Notes: generated from the letters alone by a model not told the origin. Positions 11,478 to 23,141 are shown, counted from the first letter of the stretch. The stretch is DNA of 64,000 bases from Nannochloris sp. 'desiccata' (GCA_019044685.2 JAGTXX020000008.1:489630-553629), one strand, 5' to 3'. Numbers and translations: made by a program.

Positions 11478-12180
11478 GCCCACCCACCAGCGCCTTTGTC
11501 AATACCGCCGCTTCTAGCTTCGCTTTTTATGTGCACCACTACTCCAGCAGGTGTCAACTGATGCGATGGGCTACGTCCAGTAAGAGCATCGTTCTTTTCC
11601 GCGTGGATAGGCCGTGCTGATGCTGAAACCACCGTGAAAATCGCCCAGCTTCTTATTTTTTTATTACTACTCTGCGAAAATACATATGTCTGCTTCCCTT
11701 ATATAACTCAAATGACACTCTCCTCATCATACCATAAGGGTGGATAGATTTGACGAGGCTGGGTAGAGCAAGCGCGAAGAAAACATCGAAGCTCTTGAAG
11801 GAGCACTCTGGTGGTGATCTTCAGTGGATTGTTTCTTCTGTGCCTCAACGCACTCGCCCCTAGAGAGGCATTCTTTTTCTAAATGGAGTTTTTGAAGGTT
11901 GTTTTTTACTAGTATTCTACAAAATGAAATGCTGTAACTAAAATAGAAAAGAAAGGGTGAAAAGAAAGTACTCACTAAAAGGCAGCTGCAAATTTTTATT
12001 ATTCGACAATCCAGAACAGAAAGGTCTACAAGTCTAGTGCTTCTCCAGAGTTGCAAACACATTCAAAATATGTTCCTCTACATAATCATACATTTTACTA
12101 CTTCAACAAATTCCCAAAGTAAAATTTAAGAAAAACTTGATGGAAAGCTACGGATCTGAATCTTGGGCCTCCGCGGCCTT
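11478..12180. other. Intergenic stretch downstream of ATPase paralogue 2
   Basis: About 700 bases between the direct repeat and the ATPase stop codon. It probably includes the ATPase 3' untranslated region. No further gene or repeat recognised. Confidence 0.4.
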
Positions 12181-13971
12181 CTAATCTTCGAGCACGTCTT
12201 TTGCAGCCCATACATGAGCTGGTAATGGCAAGGTCACCACTGGGGTTTTTTTCTTCCCATAGACCTCCCGAGGCAGATCACGTGCAAGCACAGACCAGGG
12301 TCGCAGCGCCAGTAAATTGTACTTTACCATCGACAAAAGAATTTCAGAGCCCTTTTCCACATCTCCATCCCCCAAATCTTTCTCTAGCTCACTCACAAGA
12401 ACAGCGTGATGTGGCGCTGTGGTAATGCGCTCCAGCACCATCTTCCATTGCTCTTTAGTCCAGAGCGGGGCCTCGCCGCCTTTCACAATGTACACTCTTG
12501 GTTTAAAACCTCGAACAATTCCACTGCGAGGGCCTGCCACAACCCCTTGCAATGCATCATCCCAATTTCCAATCAACTGTGCTTCCGCCACACACTGCTG
12601 CAGCAGTCCAATATTCCCACCACATCGCTCATAAATGGCTGGCCACTGCTCTTTTGCCCCAGCTGGCACCTCTTTTGTTCCAGAACGGAGATTGATGATA
12701 CCAGGCCACCCTCCCGCAACATCATCACCATAAACGAACTTCTGAGCTTCCTCTTCAGTCAGATCTCCGAGGACCTCTACTTTGAACTTATCCTCCGTCA
12801 TTCCAGCTGCAAAGTGAAAGCAAAAAGGTTTAAGAAAATCTTGGAAAGAGTTCAAGCAATGTAAGCAGTGCAGCCTACCTTGAGGGAGCCAATTAGCTAG
12901 GAAATAATCTGAAGTGGACAGGACCACATGGGCTACGCGGTCCTCTTTTGAGTCGGAAAGTAAAAAGTTGAGGAATTGTTTCAGCTCTGGTTGTAAAGGA
13001 TCTGACTCCTTCCAGTCCAGGAGATTATTTGACTCATCTGCAAGTGAATATTTATTAGAAAAGGGTCTAGGGTTAGAAAAGGTCATGTGAAAGGGAGCAC
13101 AACAATAAGTAAAAATTGAAAACAGTGGAAAGAAAGAAAACTCAGCGTTGCTACAAGCAGGAAAAATAAGCAATGCTTCCTTTCTTCCTACTTAGGGCTG
13201 CACCGTACCTATCACTATCACGGGTTTTCTTGGCAGCGGTTTCAAAAGGGCTAGAAGTTTGTCGTACTTTTTGATTGCAGACACCATTTTTACCCCGCCA
13301 AAGACCTTTGATACTAGTGCCCCAAGACTGAACGTAACCAGCCCAGCGTTGATACTAATAGAAGACAACAATGGTATACTTGAAGTTGTGTAGTTCACAA
13401 GTCTTTGGAGTTTACTAGTCTCTAATGCATCGGTGAACGCGTTAGCAACCTCGTCTGGATTACGCACTGGCGTCTTGCGGGCATTGATGAACAAGAACAA
13501 TGGCCCAATATCCGCTGCTTCATATTCTTCATAAAGCTGCTTCAACATTCTCTGCAACAAATTTTGAATAGAAAAATGCTGAAAGAAGTATACTCGAACG
13601 AGGCTAGCAAAGAAATATTAAAATCGTCGTCAGTGATACCGCCCGGGCAGGCCAGAAAAGTAAAGGAAGGGAGAACTTACCGACTTCCCACAATTACGAT
13701 GCCCAACCAGCACAGTAACGAGACCAACTTTGCCACTGAACTTTTCTTTGAAAAAATCCAGCTCAGTAACTCTGTTGTAAAAGGGATCTTCTGGGGGTAG
13801 CGGGGCTCCGACTTTGGGATCCGACAGCGCTCCCTGAACAATCGTATGTCTATTATCTGTTCTCAAGGTACGGCTTGGTTTAGGTAGAGTTAGATGCACA
13901 CGAGGCCACCCACGGATGCTGTGAGAAGGCACAGTAGCTTGGAATCTCGCATTGAGCGGGGCAGCCAGCAT
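12181..13971 (-). CDS. P-loop ATPase, archaeal-ATPase/STAND-like, paralogue 2 (472 aa)
   Basis: Four exons, 13971-13681, 13551-13209, 13037-12879 and 12806-12181, give an unbroken 473-codon frame. Walker A GHRNCGKS is at residues 90-97, and the first intron falls directly after its serine in phase 0, as in both paralogues. GPLFLFINAR is a Walker-B-like strand with Asn in place of the Asp seen in paralogue 3 (IIDAR). KPVIVIG precedes intron 2, and VVLSTSDYF resembles a sensor strand. The C-terminal third holds RCGGNIGLLQQCV and a winged-helix-like region. The N-terminus (MLAAPLNARF...) is short, basic and possibly targeting. Paralogue 3 is closer in sequence than paralogue 1. Direct repeats flank the gene. 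The role is unknown. Confidence 0.8.
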
Positions 13972-14313
13972 GTTTAGAAAAATATATGCCTGCGGAGCGA
14001 GAGAGCCAGCTTGAAAGAGGTAGTTTACTACTCAAAGATTTGAGAGCTACGTATTTAAGGCGCGTTTGCAACAAACAGTGATCTGTGGCAGCGAGATTCT
14101 GGATGGGTTGAAAATTGGAACTTTTGAATGAATCTTTAAGGATCTATTGCAAGAAGGGAGTGCGCCGTCTATTCCTGTTTTAATGTAATATGTGAACTAT
14201 CTGAACATAAATTGAGTAGTCTCTCGCCAGTCTCGGCCTCCGATTAATGCCTCTCCGCGAGGCTCAGCATCACCGTGACTGAGTCTCAGCTCGAAAATTT
14301 CTTTAAGGCTTGA

Positions 14314-14594
14314 GGTATGTGGCACCAAAAGCGCAGGGGAGGGCATAATTAAATGGGGCAGATTCGAAATGATGGCCTTTTCTTGAAGGAGAGGCAGGGA
14401 GATGGCGTTCCGTAAACTTAACCAAGGATCATGCAGTGATCGATGAAAAAATAAATATTCCGGGGGAGACAAGCCTCGGTTTAACTCGGCCCATTCAAGG
14501 TGCAGGAAGCATCAGAGAGTTCGGTGCTGAAAAAACAAATGAAATAGAGGCCTTTTGATGGGACCGCAAGGGCTCGACGAGATCACCGCCAAGA
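14314..14594 (+). repeat. Direct repeat flanking ATPase paralogue 2, copy B
   Basis: Second copy of the repeat at 11193-11477, on the upstream side of the ATPase gene. Roughly 85-90 per cent identical by eye. Confidence 0.8.
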
Positions 14595-15067
14595 TGCCCG
14601 TCAAGTTGCCCGAGAACAACGGGCCTGGCCTCGGTGCCTTGCCCTACCAGTACCGCGCCCCTTGCATGCGTATATATTCCTGTAGAATGCACCGATTTTG
14701 CAGGAAGGTTGACCAGTAGGCTGGCAGTCAGCGGGCAAGAAAGGAAGAAAACCAACCTGCCGCCGCCTGGCTTTAGGAGGGGGCTGGCGTCACCCAATCC
14801 CTCCCTAAAACACGTCGTTCTTCTTTATATGCCTTTCTGATGCCGTTCAGTAACAAACACGACCTATAATTGGCTGCAAAAGTGGCCCCAGACAGCCATG
14901 GCCCTGGTGCTGCCACGTGGCGCCGTCTTCTTGGATGCCACCGACTTGCCTTCCAACCTGGGAGGAGCTGGCACCTGCAGTGACTTTTGTACACTGAAGA
15001 CTCCTTCATTCACGTCAAATCATCTCATCTGTGTTTTTTGGCAACCTATTGGCTTCTACAGAGCACC
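14595..15067. other. Upstream region of the Crypton-like gene
   Basis: About 470 bases. A minus-strand TATA-like module (AAGGCATATAAAGAAGAACG on the complement, near 14816-14835) belongs to the dispersed family. No gene recognised. Confidence 0.4.
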
Positions 15068-18000
15068 ATGGAGACTGCGATCATCCCATGTGAATCTGAA
15101 TCCGATGCAGGCGCCTTTCTCCCTGTAGAAATGGCCCAGCCAGAGCCTCCAAGGGCGCGAAAAGACGGTCAAGAGACCACAGGTACGTTGCACTGTTGAA
15201 ACGAAGCACGGATTTTACCATTATACTCGCTGACACGTCTGTTATTTGTTGATGCAGGGGAGAGACCTCGTCGGGAGAGAAAGGCTCCAGATATGGAAGA
15301 ATTCGATATTACCACTGGTAGTAGGGCTCGAAAGCAGCGTAAAGCGCCACCTGTGCTGGACGCTGATGTAGAGGACCTTCCTGACCTCCCGCAGCAGAGC
15401 GCAGAGCAAGAGCAAGATGTCTTGCAAGCTGCAGACGCCGACCTCCCCGCCCCTGCTGCTGACCTTGATACTGCAATCCGCCAGTTTATGCTTGGAGAGG
15501 GCCCTCAACTTGGCGTGAACGACATCCAACGCCTTGATGACGCTGCTGTGAGTGGCTTGGTAGCTAAAATACACCCTGCGTTTCTTGTCAACCTTGATGC
15601 TGCCCCGGAGGAGTTGGCGGCTGCTGGTTTGCTAGAGGTCGCTGTATACGGGCAGTACAAGGACCTGACCCTCCCTCTACACCGGTATATAGTAGACAGG
15701 GTGATTGTGGAGTGGTTTGCCAGGCTCAGGCCTACAACGAAAAGCAACTATCTCGGTGCCATCCACAGGGTCTTTGGTGGCGTGATGCCTGCTGCCGCTC
15801 TCGTCCTCCCCTACGATGAGATTGCTGCGCAAGTTGATGCGATCATCCAATCCTCTGTGGACAGTGGGAAGATGCACAATCCACACGGAAGCTTGACTGT
15901 CTATCAAGGTGGCTTGGCTCGGCTTGTTTCTATTCAGCTGGGTATTCCGGGTGAGCAGCGCCCTGTGGCTGAATTGACGGCAAAGCACAAAAACGACACG
16001 TTGGCTGCCATTGAACACAAATGCAACGCAGGAGGGAGCTCTTGGAAGCTTATGGTGCAGAAATGGAAGGGTTTTGCTGCCCCCAGCAAACGCGTGGCTG
16101 CCGTGCAGAAGGGTGCTCAGACCAAGCTGATCACAGTGGCGGAGCTCAAGCAAGTGCAAGCAATTGCTATGATGTCCCCTATAAGACAGCTGGAGGCTAT
16201 TCTCTTATCGATGGCAGGGTTGAGCTTCCTGATGTCCAGAGGGAACCGCAGCGAAATTCTGCCTCACTTGAAGTTTTTTGGTCTCAATCTTCACCTTCAC
16301 CAAAAAGTTGACGGCACCACCCGCCACCTCCTAGGCTTTGCTTTGGGTGCTCGATTGAAGCATGACAGTACCTCGTTGTTGAAAGATCTTGCTGTGTTGC
16401 AGCACAAGGACCCTCTCTTGGACACGCATGGTCACCTTGCCTTTGTGGATTTGGGCTACAACTTTTTGTATGGCTGGGCGCAGGGCCGGGACATTCTTGC
16501 CCACATCGCCTGCATAATGCATGGCTCGGTGGCTGCTGCACACGCAGCTGGTATGTATCGTCAGTCAGACCCTGCTGTAGAAGCTGAAGCAAAGCCTCTG
16601 CAGTGGCTGGAGTATGGGTTTCTTGCCAGGGGCAAGGCGACGGAGGCCAAGATAGCACATGTCACCAGCGTCTTGAGGGGTTTGCTGAGAGACTCTGAGC
16701 TCAAAAAGAGTGTTGTAGGGCATCTTGGAAGGAACACCCTCGCTGCTACGTTGCTCTCTGAAGATATCAGCTCGTATCAAACAGCCACCTTGATGGGCTG
16801 GTCACTTGGTGATCAAATGCAACGCTCCTATGCTTCGAAAACCTCAGTTTCTTCGCTCCCAGCACTTGAGGCAGGCGCTGGATTTGCCCCTGGGGAGGTC
16901 TACTCCGTGCCTCGCTCTACGGTAGACCCTCTCCAGCTGTGCCCTGGTGTATACAAGCTCTTTGTGCCGGATTGGATGGTGCAGCTCCGGGAGCAGGTGG
17001 CGGCGGGGATTGCCGAGAATGGAGTAGAGTGGGAGGGTGCTCGAGATTACCTGCTGGCCAGAGAGCATATGATGCGGGTTCTCCTCCAAAATTTGCCGTT
17101 TTACGTCTATGAATACGGGCCCTACTGGGCTCTTTTTCGCCTTCAAGTATTTTGGGCAATTGCTGGCCATGAAAATGGCGGCTGGGCGGCCGCAGCTGCG
17201 AACCACCCGCTCCTGGACGAGTTTCAAGGCTTTGCAAAGGAAGTGCTGCTTGCTCATTATGGTCAGCACACCTTGGCTGGGTTGCTTCTCCTCCAAAAAT
17301 CGATGATGGATGGCATCTCCTTCCCGGTCCCCTGCCCTCTCATGGCGGCAGACCTCCCCTTTGCAGATGATGATGCCAAGGTGTGTGGTGCTGCTTTCGT
17401 TCGTTGTATCAAATCTGCATATACTGAAGCTATTGATTCGTTGTTGAAGATGCCAGCCAGGGCGTCTCAGCGTCTGGCAGAGGCGTCGGGCAGCGGCAGC
17501 GGTGAGGAGCAGCTGAAGGTGGTGGGAGAGCTGAGAGAGGAGTTGATTCAGTCGCAAAGGCACGTGATAGAGCTGCAACAGCAGTTGCTGCAGCAGAGGG
17601 GGCCTTTGCCAGCAATAGTGCCTTGGTACGGAGGGCTGGTGCCTCCTGGTATGTGGCCACCTGCTGGGTATGCTCCAGCCCCGGGAGGCATCGCTGCAGC
17701 TGCAAAGCCAGCGCAGGATACGGCCGTGCTCGGTGGCAGTGGCCTTTCTCGTCTGCTCATGAGCCTCGAGAGCCTCGAGAGCTCGAGCTTTCAAGCGTTG
17801 CATGCTCGCTGGCCAGCAGTACAGCAAGCAATGGCCAGCGCTGGGTCTGCACTCAGCGGCGGGGAAAAGGATAAAGCACTCAGGGCCTGGAGCTTGTGGC
17901 AGAGGGTCTTCAACGGTGTGGGCAGCTTCTTTGATGCTTGGCAGGACCAACAGGTGGTTGAACTCATGGACAGCTTCCGTGCTAGCTACCGCCCTGCAAG

Positions 18001-18208
18001 CAGGAAGAGCCCCATGCCGATGAAGCGTTTCTTGGAGGGTGTTGCATATGCGTTGCGCTGCAGGGAGAGTACGAAAGGAGTTGGTGGCACCTTTATAGGA
18101 GGCGAGAGCAGCCATTGCGGGACCAATGCAGAGTTTGAAGCAGCCTTTGTGCGGGCTGTGGCCGGCTTTGCCACCGGGAAGGGGTTGCCAGCGCCTACTT
18201 TTAGTTAA
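15068..18208 (+). CDS. Crypton-like tyrosine recombinase (1021 aa)
   Basis: Two exons, 15068-15182 and 15258-18208, join in frame around a 75-base GT-AG intron. The first ATG opens an acidic, Arg-rich leader. The middle part has an SAM-like helical region and then the tyrosine-recombinase core. The diagnostic block is HLGRNTLAATLLSE followed about 10 residues later by LMGWSLGDQMQRSYAS, matching the H..R....L...[HW]....Y pattern of Crypton/DIRS-type recombinases. A GNRSEIL segment upstream probably holds the first catalytic Arg. About 400 residues follow the core, with a Gln-rich coiled coil. GC is clearly higher than in neighbours, a sign of separate origin. The frame is intact, so it may be active. 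No reverse transcriptase is present, which argues against DIRS. Confidence 0.7.
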
Positions 18209-18736
18209 TAATTTTGCGGGTATTCTCCTTTTTTGATGCGTAGTGAATGTAATGCTGGTTTGTTGATGTTTTTCAACCTCTCCAAGTCGTTGTCACCCTC
18301 TCACAGGTGAATAGTAGCTAATATCGCTGGGGAAGGGGGGGGGGGGGGGAATCACAACTTCCAATGCCGGCTAGTGCTGTCTATTAAACTCTGCACATAA
18401 TCAATTCTTTAATGTAAATACGAGGGAAGATAGAGTGCTAGACAGCATAGACAGCATAGACATCATATTTACAAAAAAATAAAAATAAAAAGGTAGATTA
18501 TTTCATAAGTAGATATTTTTCATTTCGTAACCCCCCGGCGCCGTCTGTGCCGTCTAGGTCAAAACAACCCTCATAAACCCCTCGTAGCTCCCCCGTTCAA
18601 GCATAATTAAAAAACTTTTGGATTAAACATTTCCTTGCTGTCTACAATTTCTCGCTTGAGGTTGTAGAAAAAAAAGCTTTGTAGCAAGTACTAATAGACT
18701 GTAGTGATTGGCAGCGGGTTATGCATTTGGACAAAT
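18209..18736. other. Spacer between convergent mobile-element genes
   Basis: Contains a run of about 14 G at 18337-18350 and short tandem AGACAGCAT units at about 18442-18465. No reading frame. One end of the virus-like element may lie here, but I could not find matching terminal repeats. Confidence 0.4.
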
Positions 18737-21469
18737 CTAACCCTCGCACGCCATTGCCTCTGCTGTATATCCATCTCGTCCCAACTTTTTAATGATATTG
18801 GCTGTGTTATTCCAGATAACACCGCGTTTGTCTAACCGCTTTTCGCTGACTAACCCAGTTATTTTCAGAAATTGCTTTTGAAACTCCGGCCTTGATTTTT
18901 TGGCAGGTCTGTACGGAGCTGACATGCCATTCTCGTCCCACCATTTGCAATACGTATCGTACACGGTTGCTGCTGGATAGAACTCACCGTCCTTTACAGG
19001 TTCCCAGCACTGGCCGTCGAGGGTCCAAATGGGCTGTTCTTTTTCCACGAGGTCGATAACAAACTTGACTTCAGGTGCAAGGGCATGCTCAAGGAGTTCT
19101 CGTTTTGTGGTAGTCATTGGCAACTCGTTACGGTCACCAACAATGCCCGTATCACATTCATACGACTCCAAATATTTGTAGAAATGAGCAGCGCTCCCAT
19201 CAGCTTCAATTTGAGCACACAAAGCATCGAAGTAGGGTTTGTCCCCCATTCTGTGGTTGCTCGGGTGGAGGATGAGGAAACGCCTGTCCTGGGGTTCTAC
19301 CTTGATAGGATGCTCTTCATTCGTTGTGAGCACGAAGTTATTGAAACATTGTGTGTTCATAGAATTCACAAACTTTTCTTCCAAAACAGCAGTAGGTTCG
19401 GTAATCTTTGACTTCAACTCTTGCACTTGCTTCGTGTTGTTTTCCCACAACCCAGCTTCATCAACCACTACAAGTAAACGGCCGTGAAGCAAACCATTGA
19501 AATTGGTGAATAATGCATGGCTTGTGTGCACAGTACATCCGGCATCTCTCACGTCTGGGTCAAAGTCGGTATCGGAAGGACAACCTACGACTTTCACGTT
19601 TAAAAATTTGTGTACGATGAGTGATTTGCCACAGCCCATTTGTCCAGTAATGATGATTGCGACCCTAGTTTTCTTTTGCTCGATGAATGCCTTCTTGCAC
19701 CACGTCAACACGAAATGATACACCTTCTTGTTTGATGCACAAATGACTTCGAATAAGTGCTTCAAAATGAGGTCTATCTTGGTCTCATCGCACTTCCATT
19801 CCTCAAGATTGTACTGCCTCTCAACTTTCAAACCATTAAACAAATTGTAATACTTAGGAGCGCTCTTCGTTCCTTTAGGGGAGCAAATGAACCCTTTGTA
19901 GGCCCGCCGCTTTTCCGCGCAAAACCAAAGTCCCATAACCCCCTTGCAATTTGAAAACAACGCTCTCGTTTCGTTTATTTTTCTAAAAATGAACTTTTGT
20001 CGAAAGCCACGCTCATCAAAGGTCTCTTCAACAATTACAACGTTTTTGCCCCCAACCACGGCGAGGAACTTGTTTGTGTATTCAATCAAGGTTGACCTAT
20101 ATAACTCTTTGGTTGCTTCATCCTCTTCTCCTTCTTCTTTTTCTATGACCTCATACAGCATGTTCACGTAGGAGATGTCAAATTCTCGCATATCTGCCGG
20201 AAGTGGAATGCCAGCAACGCCACCACTGTCTGCTTTCTCTTTCCACCGCCCCAAGGAATATGGTTTTTTGTTGTGCTCACATTCTTTTGAGTTGCAGCGA
20301 TAGTAGGCTTGCCCATCATTACACAGGTCTATTTGGAAACACTCCCCTGTATGCGTGTGTCCACTAGGGCAGTCAGTTGCGATGCGTGTTCCAAAATGAA
20401 ATGTGTAGCGGTCCGGATGAGAGACCACATTACGAACCCTGCTTGATGTATCACAGAGCTGCTCTTCTAATATTGCTTCAGCCTTGTCAATCAAGTAGTT
20501 TTTGTCCTCCATATCAGGAAGAACAACATCCATTTCCTTGATTGCTAGCGGCAGCCTGTAGCCTTTTTCCAAAAACACGTACTCCGTCGCCTCGTCGAGC
20601 AGTTCTTGTGTTATTTTATCATTTTTGATAGGCATGAGCCCATCATGGGCCAACACATCAACCTCCAAGCCTTTGGACTCGAAAAAAGCAATAAATGCGA
20701 AGAGATATTGGCGCTCAATAGTACAGAGAACGAGGTTCATGGTCGACCCCTCGATGTTGTAGTCCCTGTTTTCTTTGATTTTTTTATGGTCGGGGTAGAG
20801 CTCTGCAATCTCATCGCGAAGTATCTGGAATTCTTCAGCCAACGGTACCAGCCACGTGGGTACTTCTGCCTCGTAATCTGTCCTCGCGTTGTAATTCATG
20901 AGCTTTAAAATTTCTTTTTTGGCCTTCTCGCGGGAAATCTTCAACGCCTTACAGAGGTCAGAGAGTCGCTGTTCTCTATTTTGTACGTAATCCTCGAGCA
21001 TTGCATGAGGTAAATTGTGCTGTATTGCGAGTTGCAAAAGCATTCGGGGGTGAGCGTTTTCCATATCCACATCCAGATAGAGTTTGGCCAACATATAGCG
21101 CACTTTTCGAGGGAATGACTGCAATCCTGTTGTATATATACGCCCTATATGTGCTGGACACCCCGTTGCAACCTTATATTCCCGTTTTACCCTACCATTT
21201 GTCAACATCTTGAGGGTTTCTTGCAAATCGTTGAGAAGCTTCTTTCTTTTTTGCATTGGCGACATTTTTTTGTTTGGCACCTCGTCATTATCATCTTCAT
21301 CAGCGGAGAAAAGGGCGGTCATGGGCAAGGCGCCTTTGCCTATAGCATCCAAAACCTTGAGGACAGCGTGGATGTCCTCTGCATCGATGCGCTCAAAGCG
21401 GGTCGTGATGGTCTCTCTCTGCTTGCTCATACTATATACCATACTAAGAGAATAAATCTTTAAATACAT
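18737..21469 (-). CDS. Fused family-A-type (TVpol) DNA polymerase and SF3 helicase (910 aa)
   Basis: Single intact frame. The N-terminal third carries polymerase motifs: LDVDMENAHPRML (about 132-144) as motif A with its metal-binding Asp, EGSTMNLVLCTIERQ (240-254) as the finger helix, and AHDG (274-277) as motif C. A Cys/His cluster at 367-397 (CPSGH...C...C...C) looks like a zinc ribbon. The helicase follows: Walker A GQMGCGKS (609-616), Walker B LLVVVDEA (665-672), TTN sensor (715-717), and paired Arg (729-730) as finger candidates. The end resembles the D5-type C-terminal domain. This order is that of polinton-like virus and transpoviron replication proteins. All key residues are present, so it could be active in self-replication. 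ATGs at codons 1, 10 and 14 are all possible starts. Confidence 0.85.
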   Translation of the reverse strand: MYLKIYSLSMVYSMSKQRETITTRFERIDAEDIHAVLKVLDAIGKGALPMTALFSADEDDNDEVPNKKMSPMQKRKKLLNDLQETLKMLTNGRVKREYKVATGCPAHIGRIYTTGLQSFPRKVRYMLAKLYLDVDMENAHPRMLLQLAIQHNLPHAMLEDYVQNREQRLSDLCKALKISREKAKKEILKLMNYNARTDYEAEVPTWLVPLAEEFQILRDEIAELYPDHKKIKENRDYNIEGSTMNLVLCTIERQYLFAFIAFFESKGLEVDVLAHDGLMPIKNDKITQELLDEATEYVFLEKGYRLPLAIKEMDVVLPDMEDKNYLIDKAEAILEEQLCDTSSRVRNVVSHPDRYTFHFGTRIATDCPSGHTHTGECFQIDLCNDGQAYYRCNSKECEHNKKPYSLGRWKEKADSGGVAGIPLPADMREFDISYVNMLYEVIEKEEGEEDEATKELYRSTLIEYTNKFLAVVGGKNVVIVEETFDERGFRQKFIFRKINETRALFSNCKGVMGLWFCAEKRRAYKGFICSPKGTKSAPKYYNLFNGLKVERQYNLEEWKCDETKIDLILKHLFEVICASNKKVYHFVLTWCKKAFIEQKKTRVAIIITGQMGCGKSLIVHKFLNVKVVGCPSDTDFDPDVRDAGCTVHTSHALFTNFNGLLHGRLLVVVDEAGLWENNTKQVQELKSKITEPTAVLEEKFVNSMNTQCFNNFVLTTNEEHPIKVEPQDRRFLILHPSNHRMGDKPYFDALCAQIEADGSAAHFYKYLESYECDTGIVGDRNELPMTTTKRELLEHALAPEVKFVIDLVEKEQPIWTLDGQCWEPVKDGEFYPAATVYDTYCKWWDENGMSAPYRPAKKSRPEFQKQFLKITGLVSEKRLDKRGVIWNNTANIIKKLGRDGYTAEAMACEG

Positions 21470-21680
21470 TTTTAAAAATAATCAAAACTTCCTATATGGT
21501 CGTCTAAAGTCTTTAAGAAGGCCGTTGCTTCTTAAAGCCAGTGCGTTTGAGTGGGGGTTCAGTGAGGGTGGCGTGCCGGTCTTTCACTCTGCTGCAGCTT
21601 CATTTTTCCTTCCTATATTTTCAATAATTAATCAAAAGACTGCAATGTGTCAGTTTGGAGTGGTAATTGAGCCGAGTTTG

Positions 21681-21953
21681 TTAATCTAAAGTCAGAGTCA
21701 TCGTTTTTCCTTTTGCCGCTGGCGCCCTTGAGCTTGCCGCCCGGGCTAGCTCTACCAACACGAGTCTATCAATCTTCTCTTCAAGTGATAACGGCGGTCT
21801 TCCTCTCCCTCTCAGCTTGTTACCATCCTCCCCTTCACGCAAGGCGTGGTACCTCTCCAATGCCTTTTGGCGGGTGACCTCAAGTTGCTCGGCGATGACG
21901 GTAAGCTCCTCAATAGGAAATACAAATGGCTTTGAGGACGGTGTGACGGCCAT
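21681..21953 (-). CDS. Small basic protein with AT-hook-like motif (90 aa)
   Basis: Starts at an ATG 117 bases from the divergent recombinase start and ends 211 bases before the polymerase-helicase start, so it lies in the same strand block. A predicted helical region (IEELTVIAEQLEVTRQKALE) is followed by GRGRPPLS, an AT-hook-like DNA-binding motif, then a second helix and a basic Ala/Lys tail. It may be a DNA-binding regulator or replication accessory of the element. I recognise no family. Confidence 0.5.
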   Translation of the reverse strand: MAVTPSSKPFVFPIEELTVIAEQLEVTRQKALERYHALREGEDGNKLRGRGRPPLSLEEKIDRLVLVELARAASSRAPAAKGKTMTLTLD

Positions 21954-22070
21954 TTAAATTATACTAAGAAAATATTTTTAAACAAGAGGTGTGTCCCCGA
22001 GTACCCCCAAATCCCCTTTTCTCAAGATAGAAAAAAAAATCAATATTAAAAATCTGACCCAAATAGTACC

Positions 22071-23141
22071 ATGCCAAAAGCACGCGAAGTCTTGCACATC
22101 GTCAAACTTGATAAAAAAGGTAGGCCACACGGCCATAAAGAGCAAGGAACCATTGCCGCAGAGGCAGCTCCGTTTCAGGTGGCCCGCCGAGCCAACCACC
22201 GGTGCCGCCGGGCGACGTTGGCCCCGGCAGGGGAGGAGTGGCAGCCTATTTTAGATGACCCAGACCTCTCTGAATCGACCAAGATTTCGTACCATAAGGC
22301 TTTGTCTATTATTTTGGGGATTATGAGCAACCAAATGGGCAAGGAAGTGGATATTAAATGGGTGATGCTGCACCCGGAGCCGGTTTTAGCAATGCTTAAA
22401 ACAGAATACCCCAACCCAGCAACCCGCAAAGCGATGATCGTAGCCGTCTTGGGGCTTTTCAAACGAAATCAAACCCTTCTCAACTCGGTGCAAGGTCGGC
22501 CCAAGTGGAAGCTGTACGACACGGTTCACAAAGAGCTCCACCAGATTTGGTCGGACAGGGTGCATTCCATGGTCCCGACGGAGAGGGAGATAGCTGCCAT
22601 GGTGAGCTGGCAAGATGTCCTCTCTGCAGAGAAACGACTCGCCAAAGAGGAGTACGGGTCCTTCAACCACTTGATCATAAGTATGTACAGTATGATAGAA
22701 CCTCTGCGAGCTGATTTTAATGAAGTCAAGATTGTCCATAAAGATGTTGGAGTTGACAAGCATCGCAACTACCTCGTTCTCCCCGCAGGGACCTTGGTTC
22801 TTTCGGATTTCAAAACTTCAAAATCACACGGTGTGCTGAAGCGAAGCTTGCCAGGCGAGCTAGTAAAAGTTATCCAAGCCTCTCTTGACCGAGAACCCCG
22901 AGATTTTTTATTTTGTAACATTCGAGGCGAACCATACACTCGAAACAGCTTCACAAAAGCCTCTACGAGGGTGTTCAAAGACATTTTTGAGAGACCTGTC
23001 ACAAGCAGAATTTTGCGGCAAAGCTTTATCAGTTCAATGGATTTTAACTCGACGACCCCGGCTCAGCAAATGGAAATTGCAAAGAACATGTGCCACAGTT
23101 TTTCAACGCAGGCAATATATCGCCGTAGGATGCCATCTTAG
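22071..23141 (+). CDS. Virophage/PLV-type tyrosine recombinase (integrase, 356 aa)
   Basis: An intact frame from ATG at 22071. Catalytic candidates are in the expected order: Arg213 in PLRADFNEVK, Lys248 in SDFKTSKS, Arg316 in ILRQSFISS, His342 in MCHS and Tyr350 in AIYRR. The PLR-[AD]F and LRQSFIS...MCHS...Y patterns match integrases of polinton-like viruses, virophages and Cryptons. The first 50 residues are Arg/Lys-rich. The enzyme would integrate or excise the element through a covalent 3'-phosphotyrosine. It is transcribed divergently from the 90-residue protein and convergently with the histone-like frame, with the two stops abutting. Confidence 0.8.
   Translation: MPKAREVLHIVKLDKKGRPHGHKEQGTIAAEAAPFQVARRANHRCRRATLAPAGEEWQPILDDPDLSESTKISYHKALSIILGIMSNQMGKEVDIKWVMLHPEPVLAMLKTEYPNPATRKAMIVAVLGLFKRNQTLLNSVQGRPKWKLYDTVHKELHQIWSDRVHSMVPTEREIAAMVSWQDVLSAEKRLAKEEYGSFNHLIISMYSMIEPLRADFNEVKIVHKDVGVDKHRNYLVLPAGTLVLSDFKTSKSHGVLKRSLPGELVKVIQASLDREPRDFLFCNIRGEPYTRNSFTKASTRVFKDIFERPVTSRILRQSFISSMDFNSTTPAQQMEIAKNMCHSFSTQAIYRRRMPS

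Noticed and set aside
13564..13800. Plus-strand frame overlapping ATPase paralogue 2
   Set aside because: Covers an intron and an exon of the minus-strand gene and has no independent support.
16844..18115. 423-codon minus-strand frame opposite the Crypton-like gene
   Set aside because: Arises from GC-rich codon bias of the real plus-strand recombinase; no domain or start context.
15068..18208. DIRS retrotransposon
   Set aside because: Only a tyrosine recombinase is present; no reverse transcriptase, RNase H or split direct repeats were seen nearby.
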